From an uncultured Polaribacter sp. (GTDB lineage Bacteria; Bacteroidota; Bacteroidia; Flavobacteriales; Flavobacteriaceae): a stretch of DNA of 64,000 nucleotides. Below the pieces are notes generated by a model that made no database searches, was not told where the DNA came from, and was given only the letters and a program-made list of their open reading frames with translations. Within the stretch, counting starts at the first letter, position 1. Each line of letters starts with the position of its first letter. The position numbers and the translations under genes are program-made. Below, one piece after another: positions 7,866 through 15,312 of the stretch. Where the stretch lies: NCBI GenBank assembly GCA_943846595.1, contig OX044355.1, forward strand, positions 744,001-808,000, in the 5' to 3' direction.

Positions 7866-9194
7866 ATGAGATTACTATATGTATTCGTTGCTTTTTTTTT
7901 AACAACACTTTCGTTTTCGCAAGAGACCGGTCTGCTCATTAATGATGCAAATGTTCGGTGGAAGGCGAAAGGAAAATTAATTACAGTCTATCCTAAAGGC
8001 ACAGAAATTGTTGTTTTACAATCCAAAGGAAGTTGGTCATTCATTCAAAACGCAAAGACGAAAAAGAGAGGATGGATTCACAATTCGCTTTTTGTGACAA
8101 ATCTCAGCGTTTTGGCCCAAGACGCGAAGGTTCGATGGAAGCCAAATGGACGCTACATGAAAACCTTTAAGAAAGGTAAAAGAGTACGTATCTTAAGTAA
8201 AAAAGGAGGTTGGTGGTTTGTACAAGATTTAAGGAACAATAGCAAAGGTTGGATTTATTCTTCCTTATTCAAAAGGAACCAGCCACCCAAAAAACAAGTT
8301 GCCTCGGTAGACACTAGTGAACAAGAACAACCGCAAAAGCAAGAAGAGCTGCCGTTAGAGCAACGTCTTTATAATAGTCCGCCCAATTGTGATTATAAAA
8401 TTGAATCTTTAATAAATAATTCAAAAAATCTACCCATAACACCTTTAACGATTACATGGACAGCCGCTACTGGAAATCCTACTGGATATGCGATTGCGGT
8501 TGTTAAAGAAAAATTGAATAATGCACAATCGGAAAATATTGATCTTGGAAATAGCAGATCTTTTACCACCACTCAATTGGAAAAAAACACCACCTATTCC
8601 ATCTCCATTTCTCCTTATAATGCCTTCGGGTCCTCAAAATCGTGTAGTGGAGTCTTTCGTTTTACGACTGGTAATGGCAATGGAAATCAGTTTGAAAAAA
8701 CGCGTGCATTGCCACCAAACGATAATGCTTTGATTGCAGCGATGCTCAAGAAAAAAGGCTTGAAGTGGAAATGGAATCAGTTTTTAAAAAACAAAACCAA
8801 TAAGATTCAATCGTTTAATGTTCCTAAATTTTTAAAAATTATAAATTCATACAGAGGCGTACCTTACCGGTATGGAGGTACTACTAGAAGTGGAGTCGAT
8901 TGCTCTGGACTTATTTGGCGGGGATTAAGAGGGACAGGCTATCGCGGAGAGCGATTAAATGCTCAAAAATTAGCACAGTCCGGAAATTTAATAGCAAGTA
9001 AAGATGCCCTAAATCCGGGAGATCTTGTTTGTTTTACAAACACTACCGGTGCCCGGAAACTCGTACAACACATCGCAATCTATATAGGAGACAATGAGTT
9101 TCTACATGCACCTAGAAAAGGAAAGGTTGTTGCTACGGAAAGCTTAGACAATCCTTATTGGTCGCCACGGTTTGTTTTTGGTGTCCGATTTTAA
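7866..9194 (+). CDS. SH3-domain NlpC/P60 peptidoglycan endopeptidase
   Basis: This 442-aa exported cell-wall hydrolase has a signal peptide ending near TLSFSQ. It is followed by two bacterial SH3 domains (about 22-78 and 80-137), a Lys/Gln/Glu linker, a fibronectin type III-like domain (about 170-268) and a C-terminal NlpC/P60 domain (about 320-442). The active site is intact: Cys346 in GVDCSGL, His402 in VQHIAIYIG, and a third polar residue in FLHAP. The family cleaves D-Glu-diamino-acid bonds of stem peptides. It lies 6 bp after the inactive homologue, so the pair is probably one operon. It is the last gene before the accessory island. Confidence 0.88.
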   Translation: MRLLYVFVAFFLTTLSFSQETGLLINDANVRWKAKGKLITVYPKGTEIVVLQSKGSWSFIQNAKTKKRGWIHNSLFVTNLSVLAQDAKVRWKPNGRYMKTFKKGKRVRILSKKGGWWFVQDLRNNSKGWIYSSLFKRNQPPKKQVASVDTSEQEQPQKQEELPLEQRLYNSPPNCDYKIESLINNSKNLPITPLTITWTAATGNPTGYAIAVVKEKLNNAQSENIDLGNSRSFTTTQLEKNTTYSISISPYNAFGSSKSCSGVFRFTTGNGNGNQFEKTRALPPNDNALIAAMLKKKGLKWKWNQFLKNKTNKIQSFNVPKFLKIINSYRGVPYRYGGTTRSGVDCSGLIWRGLRGTGYRGERLNAQKLAQSGNLIASKDALNPGDLVCFTNTTGARKLVQHIAIYIGDNEFLHAPRKGKVVATESLDNPYWSPRFVFGVRF

Positions 9195-9227
9195 AAAGAA
9201 CTAAACCTTCATATAAAAACTCATTAA

Positions 9228-9257
9228 ATACCTATACAGAAATGTAGTGGGTATTTA
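9228..9257 (+). terminator. Terminator-like hairpin after the NlpC/P60 gene
   Basis: The arms ATACC and GGGTAT flank a loop that contains AGAAATGTAG, followed by a T-rich tail. It is a diverged member of the hairpin family found after each cassette-like gene further right. Confidence 0.55.
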
Positions 9258-9258
9258 T

Positions 9259-9291
9259 TTTAAAGTAACAAAAGTTAATCTCCCTTTACCC
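9259..9291 (+). repeat. Truncated copy of the 57-bp coding-tail repeat
   Basis: The first eleven codons read FKVTKVNLPLP, matching the other copies. Similarity ends abruptly at 9291. This is the leftmost trace of the repeat and marks the probable left limit of the cassette-like region. Confidence 0.75.
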
Positions 9292-9355
9292 AAATTTTTT
9301 ATGTTGCAAGAAGTTAATGGGCTTAATATGGGCTAATAAATTTAATAGTTTTCAT

Positions 9356-9363
9356 TATTTTTG
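9356..9363 (+). promoter_or_regulatory. -7 box TATTTTTG for the 117-aa lipoprotein gene
   Basis: This is a perfect TAnnTTTG 22 bp upstream of the ATG at 9386. It argues for that ATG rather than the in-frame start at 9317, which lies upstream of the promoter. Confidence 0.6.
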
Positions 9364-9385
9364 TAAAAATATTAAAACAAACAGT

Positions 9386-9739
9386 ATGAGAATCAAACAA
9401 ATCTTGGTCGCTTTTTTATTTACAGCTTTAGTTATCAGTTGTGGAAACAAAGCAAAAGACATTAATGCAAGTGAATTAACAACAGAATGCGAAGTAGCAG
9501 ATGCTATGTTAATAGTTATGGATGAAGTAATCGCTTTAGGAGAAGCTGTCGATTCTGAAGAGGGAGCTTCAGAAGAACAAAAAGAGGAATTCAAGTCCTT
9601 AGGAGAAAAAGCGCAAGAAATTGGAGAACAATCTGACGAACTTGGTTTTAAAGAGTCAGATTTAGAAGATTGCCCTAATTTTGAAACTTTGGAAAAGAAA
9701 ATTAAAAAAACAAGAAAACTAAGAAAAGTTTTTCGATAA
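9386..9739 (+). CDS. Small acidic lipoprotein, paralogue of 23503-23856
   Basis: This 117-aa protein has a lipoprotein signal (VAFLFTALVISCGN), so it is expected to be lipidated at Cys and anchored in a membrane. The mature part is acidic, helical and low in complexity (AVDSEEGASEEQKEEF), contains a conserved Cys pair (TECEV, EDCPNF), and ends in a basic tail (KKTRKLRKVFR). The function is unknown. A close paralogue with an identical signal peptide lies on the other side of the tRNA at 23503. It sits between two copies of the 57-bp repeat with its own promoter and terminator, and is the first unit of the cassette-like array. Confidence 0.75.
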   Translation: MRIKQILVAFLFTALVISCGNKAKDINASELTTECEVADAMLIVMDEVIALGEAVDSEEGASEEQKEEFKSLGEKAQEIGEQSDELGFKESDLEDCPNFETLEKKIKKTRKLRKVFR

Positions 9740-9771
9740 GTTTTTTTAGCTATTTTAAAATATCTTTAAAG

Positions 9772-9800
9772 AACCCTTGCAGAAATGTAGGGGTTTTTCT
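9772..9800 (+). terminator. Shared cassette terminator (copy after 9386-9739)
   Basis: A nine-pair stem AACCCTTGC/GTAGGGGTT, with two G-U pairs and the loop AGAAAT, is followed by a T run. Near-identical hairpins follow other genes of the island (10420, 16724, 18592, 23889). Confidence 0.85.
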
Positions 9801-9857
9801 TTCAAAGTAATAACAGTTAATGTCCCTTTACCTATCTCTTCAGTTGTTAAAGATTAA
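9801..9857 (+). repeat. 57-bp coding-tail repeat, full copy
   Basis: The sequence reads FKVITVNVPLPISSVVKD plus TAA. It starts 3 bp after the T run of the terminator and ends 1 bp before the next -7 box. Differences from the other copies are mostly at third codon positions, although this copy also carries four amino-acid changes. Confidence 0.85.
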
Positions 9858-9858
9858 T

Positions 9859-9866
9859 TATATTTG
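9859..9866 (+). promoter_or_regulatory. -7 box TATATTTG for the MORN lipoprotein gene
   Basis: This is a perfect TAnnTTTG directly after the repeat stop codon and 16 bp before the ATG at 9883. Confidence 0.65.
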
Positions 9867-9882
9867 AAAAACATTTATAATT

Positions 9883-10395
9883 ATGAAAACATTAAAAAGA
9901 AGTATTACAGTATTAGTTTGTTTAATATTATTTACAAGTTGTACTAAAAGTATTAACTATAATAAAGAGAAGTCAAATTTCGAGGTAAGAGAAGATGGGA
10001 CTTATTACAAGGATAAACCATTTACTGGGGAAATGTTTCAAAAATATGAAAATGGTCAGTTAAAAAGTAAAGTCAACTTTATAGATGGTAAGGTAGAAGA
10101 TGGTTTATATGAATCTTATTATAAAAACGGTCAGTTACAACGTAAAGCAAACTATAAAGACGGAGAGCTAGATGGTTTATCTGAACAATATCACGAAAAC
10201 GGTCAGTTAAAAGGTAAAGGCAACTTTATAGACGGAAAAGTAGATGGTTTATCTGAAGTTTATTACGAAAACGGTAAGTTACAGGTTAAAGAAAACTGGA
10301 AAGACGGAAAACTAAATGGTTTAGTAGAACAATATTATAAAAACGGTCAGTTAATTTATAAACAGAACTACAAAGACGGTAAAAAAATAGATTAA
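9883..10395 (+). CDS. MORN-repeat lipoprotein (YwqK-like)
   Basis: This 170-aa protein has a lipoprotein signal (VLVCLILFTSCTKS) followed by about five MORN_2/YwqK repeats of the type YYENGQLKxKxNFIDGKxDGL, about 22-24 residues apart. Such repeats form beta-hairpin stacks. The name toxin-antitoxin YwqK antitoxin is common in databases, but no toxin partner is visible here. It lies between a 57-bp repeat with a promoter and the shared terminator. A shorter paralogue with almost the same signal peptide is at 26394-26690 inside the tyrosine-integrase element. Confidence 0.8.
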   Translation: MKTLKRSITVLVCLILFTSCTKSINYNKEKSNFEVREDGTYYKDKPFTGEMFQKYENGQLKSKVNFIDGKVEDGLYESYYKNGQLQRKANYKDGELDGLSEQYHENGQLKGKGNFIDGKVDGLSEVYYENGKLQVKENWKDGKLNGLVEQYYKNGQLIYKQNYKDGKKID

Positions 10396-10419
10396 TCCCA
10401 TTTTAAATATCTTTTAAAA

Positions 10420-10450
10420 AACCCTTGCAGAAATGTAGGGGTTTTCTTTT
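10420..10450 (+). terminator. Shared cassette terminator (copy after 9883-10395)
   Basis: It has the same stem, AACCCTTGC/GTAGGGGTT, as at 9772. It is not followed by the 57-bp repeat but by a remnant of another gene, so the cassette order is broken at this junction. Confidence 0.8.
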
Positions 10451-10520
10451 ACTTAATAATCTCAATCTGAAACTCTGTTGGCATTTGATTAGTATCCACT
10501 CTCTCGTTTTTATACATATA
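10449..10520 (-). pseudogene. 3' remnant of the LGG-K-SKR mini-protein gene
   Basis: The minus strand encodes YKNERVDTNQMPTEFQIEII with a terminal K and stop, the last 20-odd residues of the intact 83-aa gene at 13742-13993. Upstream of this the similarity fades and no start remains. The 57-bp core (10456-10512) is identical to 13749-13805. Confidence 0.7.
10456..10512. repeat. 57-bp exact direct repeat, left copy (partner 13749-13805)
   Basis: It is identical to 13749-13805 and lies in the same orientation, 3293 bp away. The two copies flank the Kelch-like/palindrome/lipoprotein block. This repeat is unrelated in sequence to the coding-tail repeat. Confidence 0.85.
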
Positions 10521-11055
10521 AAGTTAGTAAAGCATTAAAAAAAATGTAAAAAATACAGTAGTAAAAGCACTTAACTTATTGATGGTTAGGTGTTTTTATT
10601 ATAGCGAGGGTTCAACCATAAATAGATAGATACATAAAGAAATAGAGAGATAAAGAAATAGATAAATGGATATAAAGAGAGAGATACATATATTAATTTA
10701 TAAAACTACATTATATACTATTACATTTCTGGTATTGTGATTAGGTAACCAGTATATCTGCAAAACCCTTTATAGTATATTGATTCATAAAACTGCACCA
10801 CATATGATATGTTAGGTAACGAAAATAGTATAATTATATGAGTTTTAAGTGGACTAACATATTAAGAGATATTATTTCAGTATTGAATTAGTTAACTAAT
10901 TAAAATATATTCTTTCTAATAATTAAAATAGAATAATTAATCTGTTACTTTATTAATAAAATCATACAAAAACATATATATATAATTATACTACTACAAT
11001 TATTATGTAAGTGTTTGACGTAGAATGAATATAGTTGAGGTGTGGGAAGTGTGTT
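10517..11055. other. Gene-free AT-rich stretch with a purine-rich tract
   Basis: No credible gene is seen. Positions 10621-10690 are an almost pure A/T/G tract of repeated ATAGA/GATAAA-type words, with very few C on the plus strand. The rest is AT-rich with no clear promoter or hairpin. Confidence 0.5.
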
Positions 11056-12387
11056 TTATATAAATTTACTATAATCTGATTTATTTATTGACAGTACTTT
11101 ATATCTTTTATCAAACGATGATTTTGAGACTATTAAGAAATCACTTTTAATATTTGTAAGTTCTTTTACTTTAAAGTTTATGTGAGCTATAATCTCATTT
11201 CTATTTCGGTCATTTTGAATTTTACTTAAATGCTCCTTACTTACAATATCATAAACTTTAGAAAATGCCATTTCTTCTTTAATTACAGTAATTAAAATTG
11301 ATATTGCCAAACTATCCAGCTCAATAAATTTGTTATTGTAAGTGATTCCGTTTGTGAGTAATTGTAATTTATGAAGTTTATTGTTTTTACGATATATTAA
11401 GATACCAAAATATAGTATTAATAAAATAATAACTAATATGATTAAAGGCGTTAATATTTTATTTTTATTAAAATAAAACTCACTTATATGTTCAATCTCA
11501 TTTGTAATCTCTTTAAGTGAAACTTTAGAAACCTTTCCTTTGGTATTAATATAGTAAACAAAATCATTATAATAAATAGAGTTGAATTCATAAAAATCAT
11601 ATAGTATGGGTTTTCTTTTATATTTAGTTAAAGTATTATTTAAAAAATCTATTTTATATAGTTGTGAAGTTTTGTCCAGAACATACAAATCTGATTTGTT
11701 GCTAAAATTTGTATAATGTGGGTATAGATTTTGTTCTTTGAATTTACCCAGTAAAATCCATTTTTTACTAATAAAATTAAATGACCATACTTCTTTATTG
11801 TAATTATTTCTAATTCTATAACCGTTTTCAGTTAAAGATAGTCCCCCAAAAAAAGAGTAAGAATTATTCCAAGTTATTCCAATATGTGAATCAGCACTTC
11901 TCGGAACTTTAGAGTTTTTGAAACTGGGATAAATCTCCCATTGCTTTGTAGATTCATCGTAATAAGTTAAAAAATTTGATTGTGACCAGTATCCATATCC
12001 TCCGTGTTTGAATAGCGTATCTTTTCTAATAAAATTAAAATTATCAATGAAAAATTTATTGATATTAGAATTATCAATTTTCTTTAAATTATCATTTGAA
12101 TCTAATTTAAAAATACTCCCCCCTTGTTTATCCATAAACAATAATGAGTTACTCTTTTTTACAATTTTGTAATCTGAAAGATTTGAAGTGTTTACTTTTT
12201 TTGTTTTAATAATATTTAAAGTTTCAATATCAAGAAAATGCAGCGAATCTTTTGTTTGGTATATAATTTGATTATTTATTGAGTCTAAAGTTATACTTAA
12301 AGACTGCTTAAGATTAATTATTTCTTGTGAAAAAATAAAAAAGGGAGCTATAAAAATGAGTAATAATGTTATGTATAAATTCTTCAT
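11056..12387 (-). CDS. Kelch-like membrane protein with possible cytoplasmic DNA-binding domain
   Basis: This 443-aa protein is of no named family that I can assign. A signal peptide (residues 1-20) precedes a Tyr/Asn/Ser-rich beta-propeller-like region with Kelch-style blades, for example GGYGYWSQSNF...YYDESTKQWEIY (about 129-153) and FFGGLSLTENG...VWSFNFISKKWILLG (about 179-214). A single transmembrane helix follows (about 312-332). The last 100 residues are charged and helical with a strand-rich end (RYKVLSIN), and could be a winged-helix domain, as in other Bacteroidota membrane-tethered regulators. That reading is inference. It is transcribed divergently from three small exported-protein genes, with a perfect palindrome in between. 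Confidence 0.6.
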   Translation of the reverse strand: MKNLYITLLLIFIAPFFIFSQEIINLKQSLSITLDSINNQIIYQTKDSLHFLDIETLNIIKTKKVNTSNLSDYKIVKKSNSLLFMDKQGGSIFKLDSNDNLKKIDNSNINKFFIDNFNFIRKDTLFKHGGYGYWSQSNFLTYYDESTKQWEIYPSFKNSKVPRSADSHIGITWNNSYSFFGGLSLTENGYRIRNNYNKEVWSFNFISKKWILLGKFKEQNLYPHYTNFSNKSDLYVLDKTSQLYKIDFLNNTLTKYKRKPILYDFYEFNSIYYNDFVYYINTKGKVSKVSLKEITNEIEHISEFYFNKNKILTPLIILVIILLILYFGILIYRKNNKLHKLQLLTNGITYNNKFIELDSLAISILITVIKEEMAFSKVYDIVSKEHLSKIQNDRNRNEIIAHINFKVKELTNIKSDFLIVSKSSFDKRYKVLSINKSDYSKFI

Positions 12388-12435
12388 TAAAAAAAAGATT
12401 TTCTAATTATAAGCTAATATACAATTTTAGGATTA

Positions 12436-12485
12436 ATTCACTTTTACAATACAATCATTATAATGATTGTATTGTAAAAGTGAAT
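12436..12485. promoter_or_regulatory. Perfect 50-bp palindrome in a divergent intergenic region
   Basis: The left arm (12436-12460, starting ATTCACTTTTACAATAC) and the right arm (12461-12485) are exact reverse complements with no spacer. The palindrome lies 48 bp upstream of the minus-strand gene starting at 12387 and 55 bp upstream of the plus-strand gene at 12541. Both genes read away from it, so it is not a terminator of either. It could be an operator, a cruciform, or a recombination site. Confidence 0.8.
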
Positions 12486-12540
12486 ATTTCATAGATTTAC
12501 TTAATAAATTAACGAACAATATCACATAAATAATTAAAAA

Positions 12541-12723
12541 ATGAGCTACGTAGAAAATAGATCTGGTAAAGAAATTACAGATAGAGAAATACAATTAAAG
12601 GTGCTGAAAAACCTTCAAGACTTAAGAGATTCTAATAACACAATCAAAGATTGGATTACTTTTTTTGGAATTATGCAAATATTAGGTGTTACCATAGCAT
12701 TATTATTATGGGTACTTAACTAA
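12541..12723 (+). CDS. Small membrane protein, 60 aa
   Basis: The N-terminal 40 residues are charged and helical (EITDREIQLKVLKNLQDLRD). They are followed by one C-terminal transmembrane helix (about 40-59), ending just before the stop. It may be a tail-anchored or single-pass inner membrane protein. No family is recognised. It starts 55 bp right of the 50-bp palindrome and is followed after 25 bp by a lipoprotein gene, probably in the same transcript. Confidence 0.6.
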   Translation: MSYVENRSGKEITDREIQLKVLKNLQDLRDSNNTIKDWITFFGIMQILGVTIALLLWVLN

Positions 12724-12748
12724 ATTTATTTAATACAGAATATACATT

Positions 12749-13099
12749 ATGAAGAAAGGAAATTTATTAAAATCAGTTTTATTTACAATCGCTTTTTCAC
12801 TTCTATTAGTGTCTTGTGGAGATGACTCGAGTCCAGTAGCACTTGCTAAAAAAAGAATATTTCAAAAAGTAGATGCTGATGCAATGGGAATGATGAAAGA
12901 TTTGAAAATAATAAGTGTAGAAATGATAAATGACAGTACATATAAAGCAATTCATACTTTCACTAACTCAATGATAAGTAAAGAAATGCGTATAACTCGA
13001 AACTATTTTTTTACTTCTGATTCTGATAGTATAAAAAATAAAGAAGATTTAAAAGTAGAAATGAAATCTAAAGGTGAATGGGTTAAAGCTGGGTTTTAG
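12749..13099 (+). CDS. Small lipoprotein, 116 aa
   Basis: A lipoprotein signal (LLVSCGDDS) is followed by about 95 residues with a predicted alpha/beta pattern (FQKVDADAMGMMKDLKIISV, then DSTYKAIHTFTNSM). The size and pattern resemble small periplasmic or outer-membrane lipoproteins of unknown function in flavobacteria. It is probably cotranscribed with the 60-aa membrane protein. Confidence 0.6.
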   Translation: MKKGNLLKSVLFTIAFSLLLVSCGDDSSPVALAKKRIFQKVDADAMGMMKDLKIISVEMINDSTYKAIHTFTNSMISKEMRITRNYFFTSDSDSIKNKEDLKVEMKSKGEWVKAGF

Positions 13100-13275
13100 T
13101 GAAAAAGTAATCAATTAATGGTCTAAATTTGGGTCTATTTTGATAATTAAATTTATAATGTTGGTTTTATAAAAATTATTATTTGAAAAACAGATATTTA
13201 CTTGTTTTAAAAAATGTCGGAATTATACTGAAAAAAGACAATAAACAGAAGTAGGTTAATTTATATTTATTTATT

Positions 13276-13689
13276 ATGAAAAATTATTACTTTGTATTGG
13301 TTGTTTTATTACTAACAACATCTTGTGCATCATTAACAAAATCAACAAATTCTGCTCGTTTTGAGGCATCTGCATTAGTTGACCCAGTAAAAGCTGAAGT
13401 GATAGTTGATGATAGCCAAAAAATTAATGGAACATCTGAATCCTTTTACTTATTTGGGTTGTTTAGATTATCTGGAGATAACAACTTTTCAACTGGTGTA
13501 TTCTCAAACATTAATCCGTTTGACAAAAATACAATGGTAAGTTCTGCAGCTGCTTATAAAGCAATCACAAAATCAAATGCTGACGTCATTGTTAATCCGC
13601 AGTATGTAATTGAAAACCATAATTATATCTTATGGCAAACAGTTAAAGTGAAAGTTACTGGTATGAAAGGAACATTCAAATTAAAGTAA
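13276..13689 (+). CDS. Lipoprotein, 137 aa, possibly DUF6567-like
   Basis: A lipoprotein signal (LLLTTSCASL) precedes a compact domain. The part from AAAYKAITKSNADVIVNPQY to the end (WQTVKVKVTGMKGTFKLK) resembles small flavobacterial lipoproteins in which a conserved ADxIVxPQY motif precedes paired beta strands. The family assignment (DUF6567 or TRL-like) is tentative. It is the last gene of the block between the two 57-bp exact repeats and has its own terminator. Confidence 0.6.
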   Translation: MKNYYFVLVVLLLTTSCASLTKSTNSARFEASALVDPVKAEVIVDDSQKINGTSESFYLFGLFRLSGDNNFSTGVFSNINPFDKNTMVSSAAAYKAITKSNADVIVNPQYVIENHNYILWQTVKVKVTGMKGTFKLK

Positions 13690-13713
13690 AAAATCACAAT
13701 ATATTAAATAAAG

Positions 13714-13739
13714 AACCTCCCATTTAAGGAGGTTTTTTC
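13714..13739 (+). terminator. Terminator after the 137-aa lipoprotein gene
   Basis: The stem AACCTCC/GGAGGTT is followed by a run of six T. It can also serve the convergent gene that ends at 13742. Confidence 0.8.
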
Positions 13740-13741
13740 TT

Positions 13742-13993
13742 TTATTGTATAATCTCAATCTGAAACTCTGTTGGCATTTGATTAGTATCCACTCTCTCGT
13801 TTTTAGATAGTATAAAGGGCATTATAGCTTTTAAGTATAATACTTTATCCTTATTGTTTAAAGATGGGATGTCAATGGCTCTAATTAACTCTTCTGCAAC
13901 CTCTGTTATTTGATTTCTGACCTCTGTTGCTATACTCTTTCCTCTTTTAGATTTCTGACCTCCTAAACTGGCACTTTCTGAATTGAATGGCAT
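13742..13993 (-). CDS. LGG-K-SKR mini-protein, 83 aa
   Basis: This is a small basic protein of unknown function. Its N-terminal block SASLGGQKSKRGKSI is shared with the product of 14175-14414 (ARLGGLKSKRSKSI). It is followed by an amphipathic helical part and the tail PTEFQIEIIQ. Its position in the island, and the presence of related small basic proteins near other recombination genes here, suggest a DNA-binding accessory factor, but nothing proves that. A broken copy of its 3' end lies at 10449-10520. Confidence 0.6.
   Translation of the reverse strand: MPFNSESASLGGQKSKRGKSIATEVRNQITEVAEELIRAIDIPSLNNKDKVLYLKAIMPFILSKNERVDTNQMPTEFQIEIIQ
13749..13805. repeat. 57-bp exact direct repeat, right copy (partner 10456-10512)
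   Basis: It lies inside the 3' end of the 83-aa gene and is identical to 10456-10512. Confidence 0.85.
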
Positions 13994-14174
13994 ATGTTCT
14001 TATGTTTTTTAACGTGTAATAACATAAGTATATAGCTAATTCCGAATTTATTTTGATATCATTTAAATTGAATACTATTCAAAGAGAAAAGCAGATTTCC
14101 ATTAAAATTTAAAAAGAACAATTACTTCTGTGAAACTTGTGATTTTTATTATTATATAATCAAATAGATTAATA

Positions 14175-14414
14175 ATGTTTACAAAAGAAACAGCAAGATT
14201 AGGAGGATTAAAAAGTAAGAGAAGTAAAAGTATTGATATCTCTCTAATAGAAAAATTAACTCCATTAGATGATATAGCATTTGAAAAACTAAAGCAAGGG
14301 ATTGAGAGGGGTGATTTTCAGTATTTAAAACTGTATTTCTCTTATAAATATGGAAGACCAAAGGCAATTAAAGAGATGACTATTAATACAGATACCCCAT
14401 TATTTAATTTGTAG
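14175..14414 (+). CDS. LGG-K-SKR mini-protein, 79 aa
   Basis: The N-terminus FTKETARLGGLKSKRSKSID is homologous to the 83-aa protein encoded on the other strand at 13742. The body is helical (PLDDIAFEKLKQGIERGDF), followed by YKYGRPKAIKEM, in which GRPK recalls an AT-hook core. The function is unknown, and it may be a DNA-binding accessory protein of the mobile region. Confidence 0.55.
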   Translation: MFTKETARLGGLKSKRSKSIDISLIEKLTPLDDIAFEKLKQGIERGDFQYLKLYFSYKYGRPKAIKEMTINTDTPLFNL

Positions 14415-14938
14415 ACAGAATATCTATAAGATATAGAAATATTTAACGGACAAATTTTGCTTCTTTTTATTCTTCTGTATAGTAGGGATGAAAATGGGGG
14501 TGTTTTTGAAATCACTCCCTTTTCATTCTTCTTTAACTAGAAAAGGTTTTAACACATAACTGATATACTATGATACACAGTTAATCAAAAACCAATAATT
14601 TAAGCTGAAATAAAGTAAATTAGGACTAAATTAGGACTAAATTAGGACTAACTTGAACGATAAAAACCCATATACCCCTCACAATTAAGGGGTTAAGGGT
14701 TCTTTATTGTACCCCTTACAATTCCATTCTCGAACTCTTTTTACCAAAACCTAACAGACATTTACGCTTTAAAGAAACTCCTTTATAACGAGGGTTTAGC
14801 AGATTATAATGGCTTACCCCTTATAAAACCTCATCAAAGTAGTATTTTACTACTACCTAATGGATATTAAACTAATAGATATACAAAAGAACATTAATAA
14901 TTCTATATATAATTATAACTAAAGTAGTATTAAATAGT
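14415..14938. other. Gene-free stretch with iterons and GC-rich hairpins
   Basis: No gene is seen. It holds the 11-bp tandem repeats at 14616-14648 and, to the right, a hairpin-forming CCCCT...AGGGG pair near 14676-14696 with a second CCCCTTACAATT near 14711. A symmetrical AGTAGTATTTTACTACT lies near 14837-14853. This pattern fits a replication, transfer or recombination control region, but no function is shown. Confidence 0.45.
14616..14648. repeat. Three tandem 11-bp iterons
   Basis: Three exact copies of TAAATTAGGAC are placed head to tail, followed by TAAC. The spacing of about one helical turn puts every copy on the same DNA face, as for protein-binding iterons. Confidence 0.8.
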
Positions 14939-15181
14939 ATGGCAAATACAACAGGAATAAAATACGGTGGAAGAGAAAAAGGAACACCGAATAGAATGAC
15001 CAAAGAGTTAAGGTCTGTTCTTAAGGATGTGTTATATCAAGAATTAGAGCAAATACAAACGCATTTAGATACATTAAAGCCAAAAGAAAGAGTTGAGTTG
15101 CTTATTAAGTTAATGCCTTTTGTATTACCCAAAGTAACAAGTATTTCGCATACAACTAATGAACCATTGGATTGGAGTTAA
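14939..15181 (+). CDS. Small basic GRxKG-type protein, 80 aa
   Basis: The N-terminus KYGGREKGTPNRMTKELR has the G-R-x-K-G-x-x-N-(R/K) motif also seen in the product of 27567-27860 (GRPKGSLNKISSEVK). The rest is helical (LEQIQTHLDTLKPKERVELLIKLMPFVLP). This motif is common in small proteins next to integrases in Bacteroidota. The role is unknown, and minor-groove DNA binding is possible. Confidence 0.55.
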   Translation: MANTTGIKYGGREKGTPNRMTKELRSVLKDVLYQELEQIQTHLDTLKPKERVELLIKLMPFVLPKVTSISHTTNEPLDWS

Positions 15182-15312
15182 ATTTTTTATATTTGAAAAA
15201 AATAATGACAAACAAAAAGTTGTGTTATCCCCAAATATTTAGCTAGTAACACAAACCTTTGTTTGGATATAACCAGTTGCCAACAATTAAAACCAACAGC
15301 ACATAGAAACGA

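Noticed and set aside
12436..12485. The 50-bp palindrome as a transcription terminator
   Set aside because: Both flanking genes start near it and read away from it, and no T run follows.
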